Shown piece by piece: positions 36,273 through 45,591 of a stretch of 64,000 bases of DNA (position 1 is the stretch's first letter; each line of letters opens with the position of its first letter). The notes beneath the pieces were generated by a model. The model was not told the origin of the DNA and made no database searches. It was given only the letters and a program-made list of their open reading frames with translations. This DNA is from Parahalioglobus pacificus (GTDB lineage Bacteria > Pseudomonadota > Gammaproteobacteria > Pseudomonadales > Halieaceae). The stretch lies in assembly GCF_014652275.1 (NCBI RefSeq), contig NZ_BMYM01000001.1, forward strand, positions 620,001 through 684,000, read 5' to 3'. Position numbers and translations under genes: made by a program.

Positions 36273-37124
36273 TTAGCTTGCAGCTGCTTCGGTGTCAGCC
36301 ACCAGGGTTTGTAGCTCCCTGAGCACGGCTAAGCCTTCGCTGGCAGCCATGCCGTCTTCAGTGATTGTATTTTCGCCAGTCACCCCATCCACGCTGCCCA
36401 GCTCGGACAGGTATTCGAGAATGGTGACAGGTTGTATCTGCGAAAGCAGGTCGCGTCCTGCCCATCTGCCCAACAGTGCGATCAGGCCATAGGCCGCCCA
36501 ATTGGAGACGTCGGCGATCACCAGCTCATCGCAGGTCGTTATTGCGCCATTGATCGACAGCCCAGCTACCGTTTCGCGCAGGTTGCCCATGCCGATTTCG
36601 TTACCGCCATCGCCCGCGCCAATCGTGGGGCAGTTGGCCTCCGTGATAAACGGATCGAAGACCCCGCAGTGTTCGCTGATATCAACGCCGCGCATATTGT
36701 AGTAACGGCCGTCCTCAGTCAGGCCGGGTCGCTCGATGGAAATCACCGCCTTGGGTTGCAGCTTGGCCAGCTGCTCGCGCGCTTCCGTGATGGCTGAATC
36801 CACATCCGTGATCGTTAAGGACACCACGCGGTAGCGGTCGCTGATTCGATCGGCCAGGGGTGGGGCGCAGGCGATCCACGGGGTGGCGCCCAGTGACTCA
36901 AGCGCTTCATATAACGCAATCGCGCCCACCGGCCCGTCAGTTTCAAAGCTACCGGCCACGGGGAAGCCCGTGCCGATAATCACGTTGCCTTCGATATTCT
37001 CTAGCAGTTGTGCAGCTCGCAGGTAGTACCCGGGCGTCATGGCCGCCTGCAGCGTTTTCATGCCTCTGGGGTTGCGCGCCACCAGGACATCCTCGATAGC
37101 CCGACTCAGCTCGAGATCATTCAT
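36273..37124 (-). CDS. DUF4392 protein, D-glutamate cyclase C-terminal-domain type
   Basis: 283 residues matching the DUF4392 domain found at the C-terminus of mitochondrial D-glutamate cyclase (DGLUCY). Landmarks are IIGTGFPVAGSFETDGPVGA, a conserved Glu-rich VISIERPGLTEDGRYYNMRG and IGAGDGGNEIGMGN. The animal enzyme converts D-glutamate to 5-oxo-D-proline. Here the domain is a separate gene in an operon with 5-oxoprolinase subunits and a D-amino-acid transaminase, which supports the same reaction. Its start overlaps pxpC by 4 bp. Confidence 0.85.
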   Translation of the reverse strand: MNDLELSRAIEDVLVARNPRGMKTLQAAMTPGYYLRAAQLLENIEGNVIIGTGFPVAGSFETDGPVGAIALYEALESLGATPWIACAPPLADRISDRYRVVSLTITDVDSAITEAREQLAKLQPKAVISIERPGLTEDGRYYNMRGVDISEHCGVFDPFITEANCPTIGAGDGGNEIGMGNLRETVAGLSINGAITTCDELVIADVSNWAAYGLIALLGRWAGRDLLSQIQPVTILEYLSELGSVDGVTGENTITEDGMAASEGLAVLRELQTLVADTEAAAS

Positions 37125-38059
37125 GTGCCCAGGTCCTCAAACAAAGCGGTGACGTTGTTGTTGGCGGCAAGGTGCAGCGCGTTGTGTGCTTCGTGCTGCG
37201 ATATCGGCGTAAAGTGCACCTGCTGCCCTGGACGCAGCTGCGCCAGAAGCGCCAGATCCAGTGACAGCGCGGCGCCGATTTTTGGGTAGCCGCCAATGGT
37301 TTGTCGGTCATTGAGTAGTACGATCGGCTGGCCATCAGCCGGTACCTGAATGGCGCCCAGACAGATTCCCTCTGACAATATGCCCTGAATATCACAGCTG
37401 ATTTCCGGGCCTTCCATGCGATAGCCCATACGATCGCTGCGGGTAGATACGGTGTAGGGCAGGCTGAAGAATCGCCGCTGTTGATAGCGCGGGAAATGGG
37501 ATAGCTGATACCCCGGAATCACCCGCACGGTCAGCTCATCACTGTATACGGGGCGGTGCTGCGCCGGCAGTTGAAGTTGCTTGCGGGTGCTGATCGCACT
37601 GCAGTGCAGCGTATCGCCCGCTTCCAGTTTGCCGCCTTGCAGCCCGCCGATGCCTTCGCGTACAACCGTTGATGTACTGCCAAAACTCTCAGTCACCTTA
37701 AAACCATCGGCCACGCCCAGGTAACTGCGACAGCCATTTTCCGAGAATCCCAGATGAACCGTATCCCCAGCGCGTACTGGCAATACGGTGTAGAGAGGCT
37801 GTTCTTCACCGGCAATCGTCAACGGAGCGTCTGCACCGGTCACGCAGATAAAGGTGTCTTCGGTGGCGACCAGTTCGAGGCCGCCAAAACTCAACTCGAC
37901 AGCGGTGGTGCCGACGGGGTTTTCGAGCAGGGCGTTGCACAGATCGAACGCCCGTTTGTCCAGTGGTCCGCCGGTGGTTAGGCCAATGCGATGCTGACCG
38001 AATCGTCCCGCGTCCTGCAGCAGTGCCAACATGCCCGGTTGTTTGACCGTGAAGCCCAT
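37121..38059 (-). CDS. pxpC: 5-oxoprolinase subunit C
   Basis: 312 residues of the biotin-dependent carboxyltransferase-like (KipA/AHS2) family. Signatures are QDAGRFGQHRIGLTTGGPLDKRAF near the start, MGYRMEGPE and a late KIGAALSLDLALLAQLRPGQ. With PxpA and PxpB it opens 5-oxoproline to glutamate using ATP. The start forms a TAATG overlap with the pxpB stop, so production is likely stoichiometric. Confidence 0.92.
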   Translation of the reverse strand: MGFTVKQPGMLALLQDAGRFGQHRIGLTTGGPLDKRAFDLCNALLENPVGTTAVELSFGGLELVATEDTFICVTGADAPLTIAGEEQPLYTVLPVRAGDTVHLGFSENGCRSYLGVADGFKVTESFGSTSTVVREGIGGLQGGKLEAGDTLHCSAISTRKQLQLPAQHRPVYSDELTVRVIPGYQLSHFPRYQQRRFFSLPYTVSTRSDRMGYRMEGPEISCDIQGILSEGICLGAIQVPADGQPIVLLNDRQTIGGYPKIGAALSLDLALLAQLRPGQQVHFTPISQHEAHNALHLAANNNVTALFEDLGT

Positions 38060-38736
38060 TACAACTCCCCGCCCAAGGTGAGGTACTCCTCGCGTGTCAC
38101 CGGAACGAAGCGCACGCGATCGCCAACACCCACGGGCATGGTTGGCGTGGCATCGGGATCAAACATGCGAATCGGGCATCGACCAATCAGATTCCAGCCA
38201 CCGGGTGAGGGTGCGGGGTACACGGCGGTTTGCCGGTCAGCGATAGCCACTGCGCCTCTGGGTACGCGCTGGCGCGGTGTGGCCAGTCTGGGCGCAGCAA
38301 TGCGCTCGTCAACTTCACCGAGGTAGGCAAAACCCGGCGCGAAGCCGATAGCGTACACGCGGTACTCGGCGCCGCTGTGCAGTCCGATGACATCGTCTAT
38401 CGATAACTGCGCGGCCTCTGCCAACGATTCCAGGTCTTCGCCGACCTCGCTGTGGTAGTAAACGGGCAGTTCGATAAGCGCACCGCCGCCTGTCTCTGTG
38501 TCCGTTCCCTGTGCGACTACAGCGCGTATGCAGCGTGAGACTGCCATGTGATCGGTGGTCAGAGGGTCATAAATAACGAGCAAAGATGCGTAGGAGGGCA
38601 CGACGTCGATTAAGTCAGCGCCCAGTTGTTGCTGGAGACCTTCGGCCAGCGCCTGCACCTGCGCCGATACCACTGGCGTCGCAGCCTCGCCCAGATAGAC
38701 GATGAGAGCGTTTTCACCTGCCGGGTGAATGCGCAT
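38059..38736 (-). CDS. pxpB: 5-oxoprolinase subunit B
   Basis: 225 residues from ATG 38736, of the KipI/AHS1 family: MRIHPAGENALIVYLGE, the SYASLLVIYDP segment, FAPGFAYLGE and LATPRQRVPRGAVAIADRQTAVYP followed by PGGWNLIG. It forms a complex with PxpC. The start is 2 bp after the pxpA stop. The longer open frame into pxpA (to 38811) is not needed, since the family begins at MRI. Confidence 0.92.
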   Translation of the reverse strand: MRIHPAGENALIVYLGEAATPVVSAQVQALAEGLQQQLGADLIDVVPSYASLLVIYDPLTTDHMAVSRCIRAVVAQGTDTETGGGALIELPVYYHSEVGEDLESLAEAAQLSIDDVIGLHSGAEYRVYAIGFAPGFAYLGEVDERIAAPRLATPRQRVPRGAVAIADRQTAVYPAPSPGGWNLIGRCPIRMFDPDATPTMPVGVGDRVRFVPVTREEYLTLGGEL

Positions 38737-38738
38737 AG

Positions 38739-39470
38739 TCAGGCAGCGTCCACCAGGGCGCGAATATCCCGGATGGCCTGCACGCCTTCCATGTTGTCGC
38801 CGTGAACGCACAGCGTGTCAGCGTCCAGCGTCAGTGTCTGTTCGCTCACCGTAGTGACCGTGCCCTGTGTCAGCAGTTGTTCGACCTGTGCCAGCATGCG
38901 CGGTTTGTCGTGGACTGCGCCGGGCTTGCGACGCGAGAGCAGCTGCCCATTGTCGTCGTAGCAGCGATCAGCAAAGGCTTCGAACAGCACGGTAATGCCA
39001 GCGGCGCCGGCTTCTTCTCGGTGAGACTGGCTGGCGGGTGTGGCTTGTAGCATCAGCGGCAGTGGTCGGTGATAGCCTGCGATGGCGGCCATGATGGCCT
39101 CGCGAACCTCGGACTTGGCCATCATGTCGTTGTACAGCGCGCCGTGGGGCTTCACGTAGCTGAGTGTGAGGCCATGGCAGGCTGCCATACCGTCCAGTGC
39201 ACTGACCTGATACTGCACTGCGGCGATGGTTTCCTCGCGTGACAGGTTCATGCTCCGCCGTCCGAAACCAACCAGATCGGGGTACGCCGGATGTGCACCC
39301 ACGGTGACACCGTGCTCGGATGCCAGTTCCAGTGTTTTTTGCAGGGTTAGGGGGTCACCGCCATGAAAACCGCAGGCAATATTGGCCTGATCGATGTGTG
39401 GCATGACCTGCGAGTCCATTCCCATGGACCAGCTGCCGAAGCTTTCACCCAGATCACAATTGAGCAGCAT
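38739..39470 (-). CDS. pxpA: 5-oxoprolinase subunit A (LamB/YcsF family)
   Basis: 243 residues. MLLNCDLGESFGSW..., ANIACGFHGGDPLTLQ, GAHPAYPDLVGFGRR, VKPHGALYNDM and a late VHGDN are the family hallmarks, including the metal or substrate His and Asp residues. PxpA is the hydrolytic subunit acting with PxpBC on 5-oxoproline. It is 29 bp downstream of the DUF1445 gene. Confidence 0.93.
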   Translation of the reverse strand: MLLNCDLGESFGSWSMGMDSQVMPHIDQANIACGFHGGDPLTLQKTLELASEHGVTVGAHPAYPDLVGFGRRSMNLSREETIAAVQYQVSALDGMAACHGLTLSYVKPHGALYNDMMAKSEVREAIMAAIAGYHRPLPLMLQATPASQSHREEAGAAGITVLFEAFADRCYDDNGQLLSRRKPGAVHDKPRMLAQVEQLLTQGTVTTVSEQTLTLDADTLCVHGDNMEGVQAIRDIRALVDAA

Positions 39471-39499
39471 TGGCGACTCCTTACCCTGTTATGGCTGTG

Positions 39500-40285
39500 T
39501 TACATCACCGCCAGTTGGCTGTTGCGTAAATCGGACACCAGCATGCAACCGGGGCTGTGTGTCACGGCCAGCGGCGGCTTGGCATTCTCCAGCGCAACCT
39601 GAGGGGTCACACCACAGGCCCAAAATACCGGCAGCTCGCCATCTTTCATCGTTATGGCATCGCCATAATCCGGCGTGTCCAAATCTGTAATTCCAATCTG
39701 AGCGGGGTCACCCAGGTGGATCGGGGCGCCATGCACAGAGGGGAAACGCGTGCAGATTTGCACGGCGCGAATGGCATCTGCAGCGGCAAATGGCCGCATA
39801 CTCACGACCATTTTTCCTGCGAAGGGACCTGCGGGTGAGCAGTCGATATTGGTGCGGTACATGGGCACGTTGACCCCAGCACTCACATTGCGAACATCGA
39901 GCCCGTCTGCCAGCAGCGCTTCTTCAAAAGAGAAGGAGCAACCCAGTGCGAAAGTAACCATATCTTCCGACCATAAGTGCTTGATATCGTTACATTCTTC
40001 GACGAATTTGCCATCGCGAAAGACGCGGTAGCTTGGCACGTCAGATCGTATGTCTATATTCCCCAAAGGTGGTAGCGATGCATCCCCCGGAACGGCAGAA
40101 CTGGCGATCAATGGGCAGGGTTTTGGGTTGGCCTGACAGAAGCGCAGGAAGTCAGCTGCCCAGCGCGAGGGCAGTATCACGATATTGCACTGCACATGCC
40201 CGGGAGCCTGTCCCGACGTGTTGTCTGTGAAGTCGCCGCTGCGACAAGCTGCACGCAGAGCGGCAGGCGATGAGAATTGCGTCAT
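39500..40285 (-). CDS. DUF1445 (YcsI-type) protein, D-glutamate cyclase N-terminal-domain type
   Basis: 261 residues from ATG 40285. The family pattern is readable: [15 protein letters not shown] near the N-terminus, [38 protein letters not shown] and [17 protein letters not shown]1445 is annotated as a putative hydro-lyase and forms the other half of eukaryotic DGLUCY together with DUF4392. Here the two halves bracket the pxpABC genes in one operon. It is the promoter-proximal gene, divergent from tesB. Confidence 0.88.
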   Translation of the reverse strand: MTQFSSPAALRAACRSGDFTDNTSGQAPGHVQCNIVILPSRWAADFLRFCQANPKPCPLIASSAVPGDASLPPLGNIDIRSDVPSYRVFRDGKFVEECNDIKHLWSEDMVTFALGCSFSFEEALLADGLDVRNVSAGVNVPMYRTNIDCSPAGPFAGKMVVSMRPFAAADAIRAVQICTRFPSVHGAPIHLGDPAQIGITDLDTPDYGDAITMKDGELPVFWACGVTPQVALENAKPPLAVTHSPGCMLVSDLRNSQLAVM

Positions 40286-40399
40286 GGTATCTCGCTCCAA
40301 ATGAAGCGCTAACTATAGCGGGAGCTTGGCGGGGCGTAACGGAGTATTTGTTTTCCGATTTAGGCGATAATACGCGCCTCGTTGGGCGGGAGTAACAAG

Positions 40400-41239
40400 A
40401 TGCTGGATCAACTATTGGATGTGCTTCAGGTAAAGCCTGAAGGGGAGCTGCGGTTTCTGGGGGATAACATGCATCCAAAGGCGTATCGCGTTTATGGTGG
40501 TCAGGTATTGGCACAGGCGGTTATGGCTGCCCGCTATACGGTGGATGACGACCGTGAGCTTCATTCACAGCACGCCTACTTCCTGCGGCCGGGTAATCCG
40601 CGCGAGGATATTCACTTTACCGTTGAGCCGGCGCTGGACGGCGGCAGCTTTTCCTCGCGGCGTGTGGTTGCCAGTCAGCAGGGCAAGCCTATCCTGGTGA
40701 GCTCGATCTCATTTCAACGCCCTGGTGAAGGGGAAGTCTTTCAGGCCAGTAAGCCGGCAATGCCCGCGCCCGACAGCCTGCCTTCAGAACGCGAACTGGC
40801 CCTTAAGGACGGGAAGCTTGACGACAACTTTATGATTACCACCGGAACCGATCTGGACGTGCGCGTAGAGGACCCCATCGACTGGGACAACCCCGTGGAG
40901 CGCCCCCCGGTTATCCGCGCCTGGATGAAAACGACGGAAGCCTTGCCTGATCAGCCGGCGCTGCACCAAAGCGTACTGGCTTATATGTCGGACTGCTTTC
41001 TCATTGACGTTTGTCTGGCGACCCGCGGTCTCACCTTTCAGGACGGCAGCTTGCAGGTAGCGAGCCTAGACCATGCGCTGTGGTTTCATAGGCCTCTGCG
41101 CGCTGATCAATGGCTATTGCATGAGGTGCATGCCGAGGCGATGGCCGGTGGACGGGGGCTAGGCCGCGGCAATTTCTACACCGAAGACGGTACATTGGTG
41201 GCGACTACCATGCAGCAGGGGCTGATGCGCCCCCGTTGA
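40400..41239 (+). CDS. tesB: Acyl-CoA thioesterase II
   Basis: 279 residues forming the double hotdog fold of TesB. LRFLGDNMHPKAYRVYGGQVLAQA is the N-terminal signature; the active-site region includes HSQHAYFLRPG in the first hotdog and ASLDHALWFHRPLRADQWLL in the second. It hydrolyses medium to long acyl-CoAs in the cytosol. ATG 40400 has GGGAG seven bases upstream. Placed ahead of an acyl-CoA ligase gene. Confidence 0.93.
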   Translation: MLDQLLDVLQVKPEGELRFLGDNMHPKAYRVYGGQVLAQAVMAARYTVDDDRELHSQHAYFLRPGNPREDIHFTVEPALDGGSFSSRRVVASQQGKPILVSSISFQRPGEGEVFQASKPAMPAPDSLPSERELALKDGKLDDNFMITTGTDLDVRVEDPIDWDNPVERPPVIRAWMKTTEALPDQPALHQSVLAYMSDCFLIDVCLATRGLTFQDGSLQVASLDHALWFHRPLRADQWLLHEVHAEAMAGGRGLGRGNFYTEDGTLVATTMQQGLMRPR

Positions 41240-41311
41240 TGATTGTCTCGCGCTGGGCCTGAATCTATAGTGAGGCTATAAATAACGAAACAACAATAAC
41301 AGGAGAGCCCC

Positions 41312-42868
41312 ATGCCTCATCCCAGTGTGACTGCGCAGACCTACCCACATAAACCCGCCATCATCATGGGTGATTCGGGTGAGATGGTCACCTACAAACA
41401 ATTGGATGAGCGTTCCAACCAGGGCGCGCAGTTGTTTCGTTCGCTGGGGCTGAAGAAGGGCGATCACATCGGCATGATGATGTCTAACTGTCGGCAGTTC
41501 CTCGAGATCTGCTGGGCAGCACAGCGTGCCGGCATTATATACACCCCCATCAGCACCCATCTCAAACGCGATGAAACCGCCTATATCCTCGAGAACTGCG
41601 GTGCCCAGCTATTCATCGCCAGTCACGACCTGGCTGTTGTGGCCGGCGAGATCGTGGACGCGGCACCAAACATTCAGCACTTCTACATGGTGGACGGTAT
41701 CGTCAATGGCTTCGAGTCGTGGGAAGAGGCGACGGATGCGCAACCGGAGACGCCTATTGATGACCAGGCCAACGGCGTGCCCATGCTGTACTCCTCCGGC
41801 ACAACCGGCAAGCCCAAGGGTGTGTTCATCGCGCCGCAAAGTGACGACGTGTTGGCTGACCACAACATGGCGGGCACGCTGGGGCTGATTTTCGGTTTCA
41901 GTGACGAGACGGTGTACCTATCGCCGGCACCGCTTTATCACGCAGCGCCGCTGCACTACAACAATATGGTGCTGTCCATGGGTGGCACCACGGTTGTCAT
42001 GGAGAGCTTCAATCCCGAACGCGCGTTGCAACTGATTCAGGAGCATCGGGTAACCCATAGCCAGTGGGTACCCATCATGTTTATTCGCATGCTCAAGCTG
42101 CCCGAGGAAACGCGCAACCAGTACGACGTCAGCTCAATGCAGTTTGCCATTCATGCGGCTGCCCCTTGCCCGGTAGAAACCAAGGAGAAAATGATCGAGT
42201 GGTGGGGGCCCATCATTGTCGAGTACTACGCCGCCAGTGAAGGCATTGGCGCCACCATTATTGATTCCGCAGGTTGGTTGAGCCACAAGGGCTCAGTGGG
42301 ACCTGCGATGTCCGGCACCCTCCACATTCTCGACGATGGCGGCAACGAGTTGCCCACCGGCGAGATCGGTACGATTTACTTCAGCGGCGAGCAGGCTTCC
42401 TTCAAGTATCACAACGAACCCGAGAAAACGGCGGGGGCGTATAACGCGAACGGATGGGCGACCACCGGTGACGTGGGCTACGTGGATGATGACGGATTCC
42501 TGTATCTGACCGATCGCAAGAACTTCATGATCATCAGCGGGGGAGTGAATATCTATCCCCAGGAAATTGAGAACCTGTTGATCACCCACGATAAGGTTGC
42601 TGACGTTGCCGTATTCGGCATCCCTAACGAAGAATTCGGGGAAGAAGTAAAAGCTGTAGTGGAGCCTGCGAATTGGGCCGATGCTACTGACGAGGTAGCG
42701 ATTGAACTGATCGAATGGCTGCGCGAGCGCCTGTCCAGCATCAAGTTGCCCCGTTCGCTGGACTTCCGTGAAAAGCTGCCCCGCATGGATAACGGCAAGT
42801 TGTACAAGCGCCACCTGGCGGATGAGTACCGAGGTGCCGCCCGCGATGACAGCACAGTGGGGCACTGA
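41312..42868 (+). CDS. AMP-dependent acyl-CoA synthetase
   Basis: 518 residues of the ANL superfamily that activates a carboxylic acid to acyl-AMP and then acyl-CoA. The P-loop is YSSGTTGKPKG, the A5 region EYYAASEG, the hinge DRKNFMIISGGVNIYPQEIE, and the catalytic Lys lies near the C-terminus in PRMDNGKLYKR. The substrate is not readable; fatty or cyclic acids are plausible. AGGAGAG lies upstream of the ATG. A 19-bp repeat spans the stop codon. Confidence 0.92.
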   Translation: MPHPSVTAQTYPHKPAIIMGDSGEMVTYKQLDERSNQGAQLFRSLGLKKGDHIGMMMSNCRQFLEICWAAQRAGIIYTPISTHLKRDETAYILENCGAQLFIASHDLAVVAGEIVDAAPNIQHFYMVDGIVNGFESWEEATDAQPETPIDDQANGVPMLYSSGTTGKPKGVFIAPQSDDVLADHNMAGTLGLIFGFSDETVYLSPAPLYHAAPLHYNNMVLSMGGTTVVMESFNPERALQLIQEHRVTHSQWVPIMFIRMLKLPEETRNQYDVSSMQFAIHAAAPCPVETKEKMIEWWGPIIVEYYAASEGIGATIIDSAGWLSHKGSVGPAMSGTLHILDDGGNELPTGEIGTIYFSGEQASFKYHNEPEKTAGAYNANGWATTGDVGYVDDDGFLYLTDRKNFMIISGGVNIYPQEIENLLITHDKVADVAVFGIPNEEFGEEVKAVVEPANWADATDEVAIELIEWLRERLSSIKLPRSLDFREKLPRMDNGKLYKRHLADEYRGAARDDSTVGH

Positions 42869-42910
42869 TAGAGGAGTGGGGCACTGATAGAGGAGTGGGG
42901 CACTGATAGA
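42857..42910. repeat. 19-bp tandem repeat (2.8 copies) across a stop codon
   Basis: The unit GTGGGGCACTGATAGAGGA is present twice in full and once for 16 bases. The first copy encodes the last residues (VGH) and stop of the acyl-CoA synthetase; the next copies repeat the stop in the leader of the following gene. Confidence 0.95.
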
Positions 42911-42958
42911 ACGTCCCGACAAAACCTATGAGCCGCGTTGATAAGGACCGTCAGCGAT

Positions 42959-44842
42959 ATGAGTGACACAGGTAATGCCCGCCGGCGCTCCACGTCCCTG
43001 TGGGCCCAGCACGAATGGTCGATTGTTGCCTTGGCGGCCGCCATGGCGTTTTTGCTGGGCTGCTGGGGCTATGCGCTGGCAATGTCGCCGTCGGCCGCAG
43101 GCAGTGAGCACACCTGGTGGGACGTTGTATACGCCAGCTTTCAGCTGTTTATTTTTGAGGGCCCGGATGCGACCGCTGGTTGGCCCTTGCAGCTGCAAAT
43201 CGCCCGTGCGCTGGCCCCCGTTGTACTGCTGTACACCGCAGCGGCGGCGATCCTAAAACGCACAGAAACCCAGATTGCCCTTTATAAATTGCTGTTTCGA
43301 AAGCGCCGCTTTGTGGTGGTGTGCGGCATCGGTGAAACCGGATTTCGAATCGCCAAGCAGTACCTGCGCCACAGCGATAAACAGGTTGTGGTGATCGAGA
43401 AAGATCCAATGAACCCGATGGCAGCAGAGCTAGCCAAGTGGGGCGCGATTGTTATTTTTGGCAATGCCATGGATCCGGTGACGCTGGATCGCGCTCGCGT
43501 GGTTTACGCCAAGGAAGTGTTCCTGTGCACCCACGATGATCAGGCCAACATTGCCGCAGCCAAGGCGATAGACCGGCTCACCCGTGTGCTGTCAGACAGT
43601 GACATGGCGGCAATGGCGAAAACGGTTCAACGGCACGAGCCTCATCTTGCGGGGGAGCCGCCGTACGTGGGGCTGCGTGCATTCCTGTGCGTAGATGAGC
43701 CACACCTCTACGATGTGTTTGCTAACCATCCGTTCTTTGCCCACGCCACTGACCGATTCGCCATTCGCATCTTCAATCGCAAGCAGACGATCGCCCGCAA
43801 CGTGTTTAGCCGTTGCGCGCCGGATATGTACTACATGCCCAGGGAGGAGTCTCAGCCGCCCATGCATGTGCTGTTTGTGGGCTTCGACAACCTGGTTGGA
43901 GAACTTATTTTACAAACGGCGCTGACCGCTCATTACCCCGACCGTCGGCGGGCACAAATTACCGTACTTTGCGGCGACGTTAATCGAGAGCGTGTGCAAC
44001 GCTTTCTCTATCGCTTTCCCCACCTCGAAAGCGTGGTGTCACTAAAGACGTCGTTTCACGACCCCTTAACCTTGTCGCAGGCGCAGTGGGTAGATTTGCA
44101 ACGCGAGGCCCCATTTTCCGTTGCCTATGTGGCGATGCGCGAAGACGTTGATGGCATTCTGGCTGCACGGCGCCTGAACCGTCACCGCCGACAATTGGGC
44201 GAGGCGCCGGTGAACATGGTGGTGTGCCTAAACCAGCAAACCTTCCTGGCCGAGATTATTGACGACGACTTTCTGCCCATCATTGACGACAAGTCGAGTC
44301 TACCCGCGCACGAGCCCATTGAGTACTTCGAAACGCTGGACGAGACGATCACTATCGACGTGGTAGTGAACGACGCACTGGATACGCTGGCGCGCACCTT
44401 GCACAACGCCTATCTGGATACGTTGGCGCAAACCGAGCCCGCACAAACAGCCGCGGAGAATGCGTCTATTGTGCCGTGGTCAGCGTTACCCGCACATAAA
44501 AAACAGGCTAACCAGCATGCGGCTGCGCACATTGCGACCAAACTGCGCAGCCATGGCTGCATTGCCTGCGATGAAAGTGACGAGCGACCCGCCATTGCAT
44601 TCCCGCCAGATGAGTCCGCTATGGAGGTGCTGGCACAGGTTGAGCACCGCCGCTGGATGGCGGACAAGCAACTCGCGGGCTATGACTACGGCGACACACG
44701 GGATGAAGATTTTATGACCCACCCCGATCTGGTGCCCTGGGAAAAGCTTGGCGAGTCCGACAAGGAAAAAGACAGGAGTAATATTCGCCAGATAGCCGGT
44801 CTGCTGGCTATGCAGGGCAAGAAGGTGTGTGCCTCAGGCTAG
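42959..44842 (+). CDS. Membrane protein with TrkA-N (RCK) and RyR domains
   Basis: 627 residues from ATG 42959. Two membrane helices (about 21-42 and 81-98) flank a short loop WDVVYASFQLFIFEGPD that has no K+ selectivity filter (no TxGYG). A TrkA-N Rossmann domain follows, with GIGETG at 123-128 and an acidic VIEKD binding the nucleotide ribose; a second Rossmann-like half may lie at about 300-430. Near the C-terminus, VEHRRWMADKQLAGYDYG...HPDLVPWEKL...DRSNIRQI is a RyR domain, the repeat known from ryanodine receptors. It could be a ligand-gated ion-flux or sensing protein; no partner is evident. Confidence 0.82.
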   Translation: MSDTGNARRRSTSLWAQHEWSIVALAAAMAFLLGCWGYALAMSPSAAGSEHTWWDVVYASFQLFIFEGPDATAGWPLQLQIARALAPVVLLYTAAAAILKRTETQIALYKLLFRKRRFVVVCGIGETGFRIAKQYLRHSDKQVVVIEKDPMNPMAAELAKWGAIVIFGNAMDPVTLDRARVVYAKEVFLCTHDDQANIAAAKAIDRLTRVLSDSDMAAMAKTVQRHEPHLAGEPPYVGLRAFLCVDEPHLYDVFANHPFFAHATDRFAIRIFNRKQTIARNVFSRCAPDMYYMPREESQPPMHVLFVGFDNLVGELILQTALTAHYPDRRRAQITVLCGDVNRERVQRFLYRFPHLESVVSLKTSFHDPLTLSQAQWVDLQREAPFSVAYVAMREDVDGILAARRLNRHRRQLGEAPVNMVVCLNQQTFLAEIIDDDFLPIIDDKSSLPAHEPIEYFETLDETITIDVVVNDALDTLARTLHNAYLDTLAQTEPAQTAAENASIVPWSALPAHKKQANQHAAAHIATKLRSHGCIACDESDERPAIAFPPDESAMEVLAQVEHRRWMADKQLAGYDYGDTRDEDFMTHPDLVPWEKLGESDKEKDRSNIRQIAGLLAMQGKKVCASG

Positions 44843-44847
44843 GCGAC

Positions 44848-45588
44848 TCAGCCGATTCGCGCTGCTTTTACCGACACTGGCCACACCACCGTCTTTTCCC
44901 CCGCATCGCCCCAGGCGCGAGAGAGCGACTCAAAGAACTGCTCGAAGGCGGTTGTGTCGCCGGCTTTCTGTGCGGTGGCATAGGCCGACCAGGTGGTGAT
45001 GTAGCCGATCAGGCCCGCTAGGGAGAGGGAGGCCCGACAGTCGTGGTCTGGCGCCGCCAGCGGGTTAAACGGCAGATTCAGATCGGCGTACCCGGTTTCA
45101 ACGTGACGTCGCTCTGGACTCCAGAAGCGGTACACATCCTGCCAGTAGCCTTTCTGAAAGATCGCATTAATCGGATCTTCGATATACGGCACCCCATAGC
45201 TGATCAGGGCCAGAGCCGCACCGGGGGACGCAATCCGCCGCACTTCGTTGCAAAACGCAGGGAGATCAAACCAGTGCGCGGCCTGGGCTACGGTAATCAG
45301 GTCGGCGCTGTGTTCGGGTAAACCTGTGTTCTCTGCAGGGGCGCAGTGATAACTGACCCCCGCGTGCTGATGAGCCGAAGCCAATTGGCTCTCGCTGGGA
45401 TCAACACCGATAACGCGTTCGAAATGCGGTGCAAGCAGGGTTGTCAGCTGACCCGAACCGCAGCCGATATCGACCGCGATACGCTTTGCTGGCGCAAGTG
45501 CAGCCAGTGCCTGTGCCAGTGCCGCCGGGTAGTGGGGCCGAAACTGTGCGTAGCGCTCGCCACCCGCCGTGAAGTGCCCTTCAGTCAC
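44848..45588 (-). CDS. Class I SAM-dependent methyltransferase
   Basis: 246 residues. N-terminal YAQFRPHYPAALAQAL precedes SAM motif I AVDIGCGSGQLT, acidic VDPSESQL and the DLITVAQAAHWF motif IV region (Methyltransf_11). The N-terminal RPxYP pattern is common in TMT-type and UbiE-like small-molecule methyltransferases. The substrate is unknown. It lies 4 bp downstream of the RND permease gene, probably in the same transcript. Confidence 0.88.
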   Translation of the reverse strand: MTEGHFTAGGERYAQFRPHYPAALAQALAALAPAKRIAVDIGCGSGQLTTLLAPHFERVIGVDPSESQLASAHQHAGVSYHCAPAENTGLPEHSADLITVAQAAHWFDLPAFCNEVRRIASPGAALALISYGVPYIEDPINAIFQKGYWQDVYRFWSPERRHVETGYADLNLPFNPLAAPDHDCRASLSLAGLIGYITTWSAYATAQKAGDTTAFEQFFESLSRAWGDAGEKTVVWPVSVKAARIG

Positions 45589-45591
45589 GTG

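Noticed and set aside
40286-40399. Sigma-70 promoter for tesB (TTGTTT ... GATAAT)
   Set aside because: The spacing between the hexamers is only 12 bp, too short for a credible promoter call.
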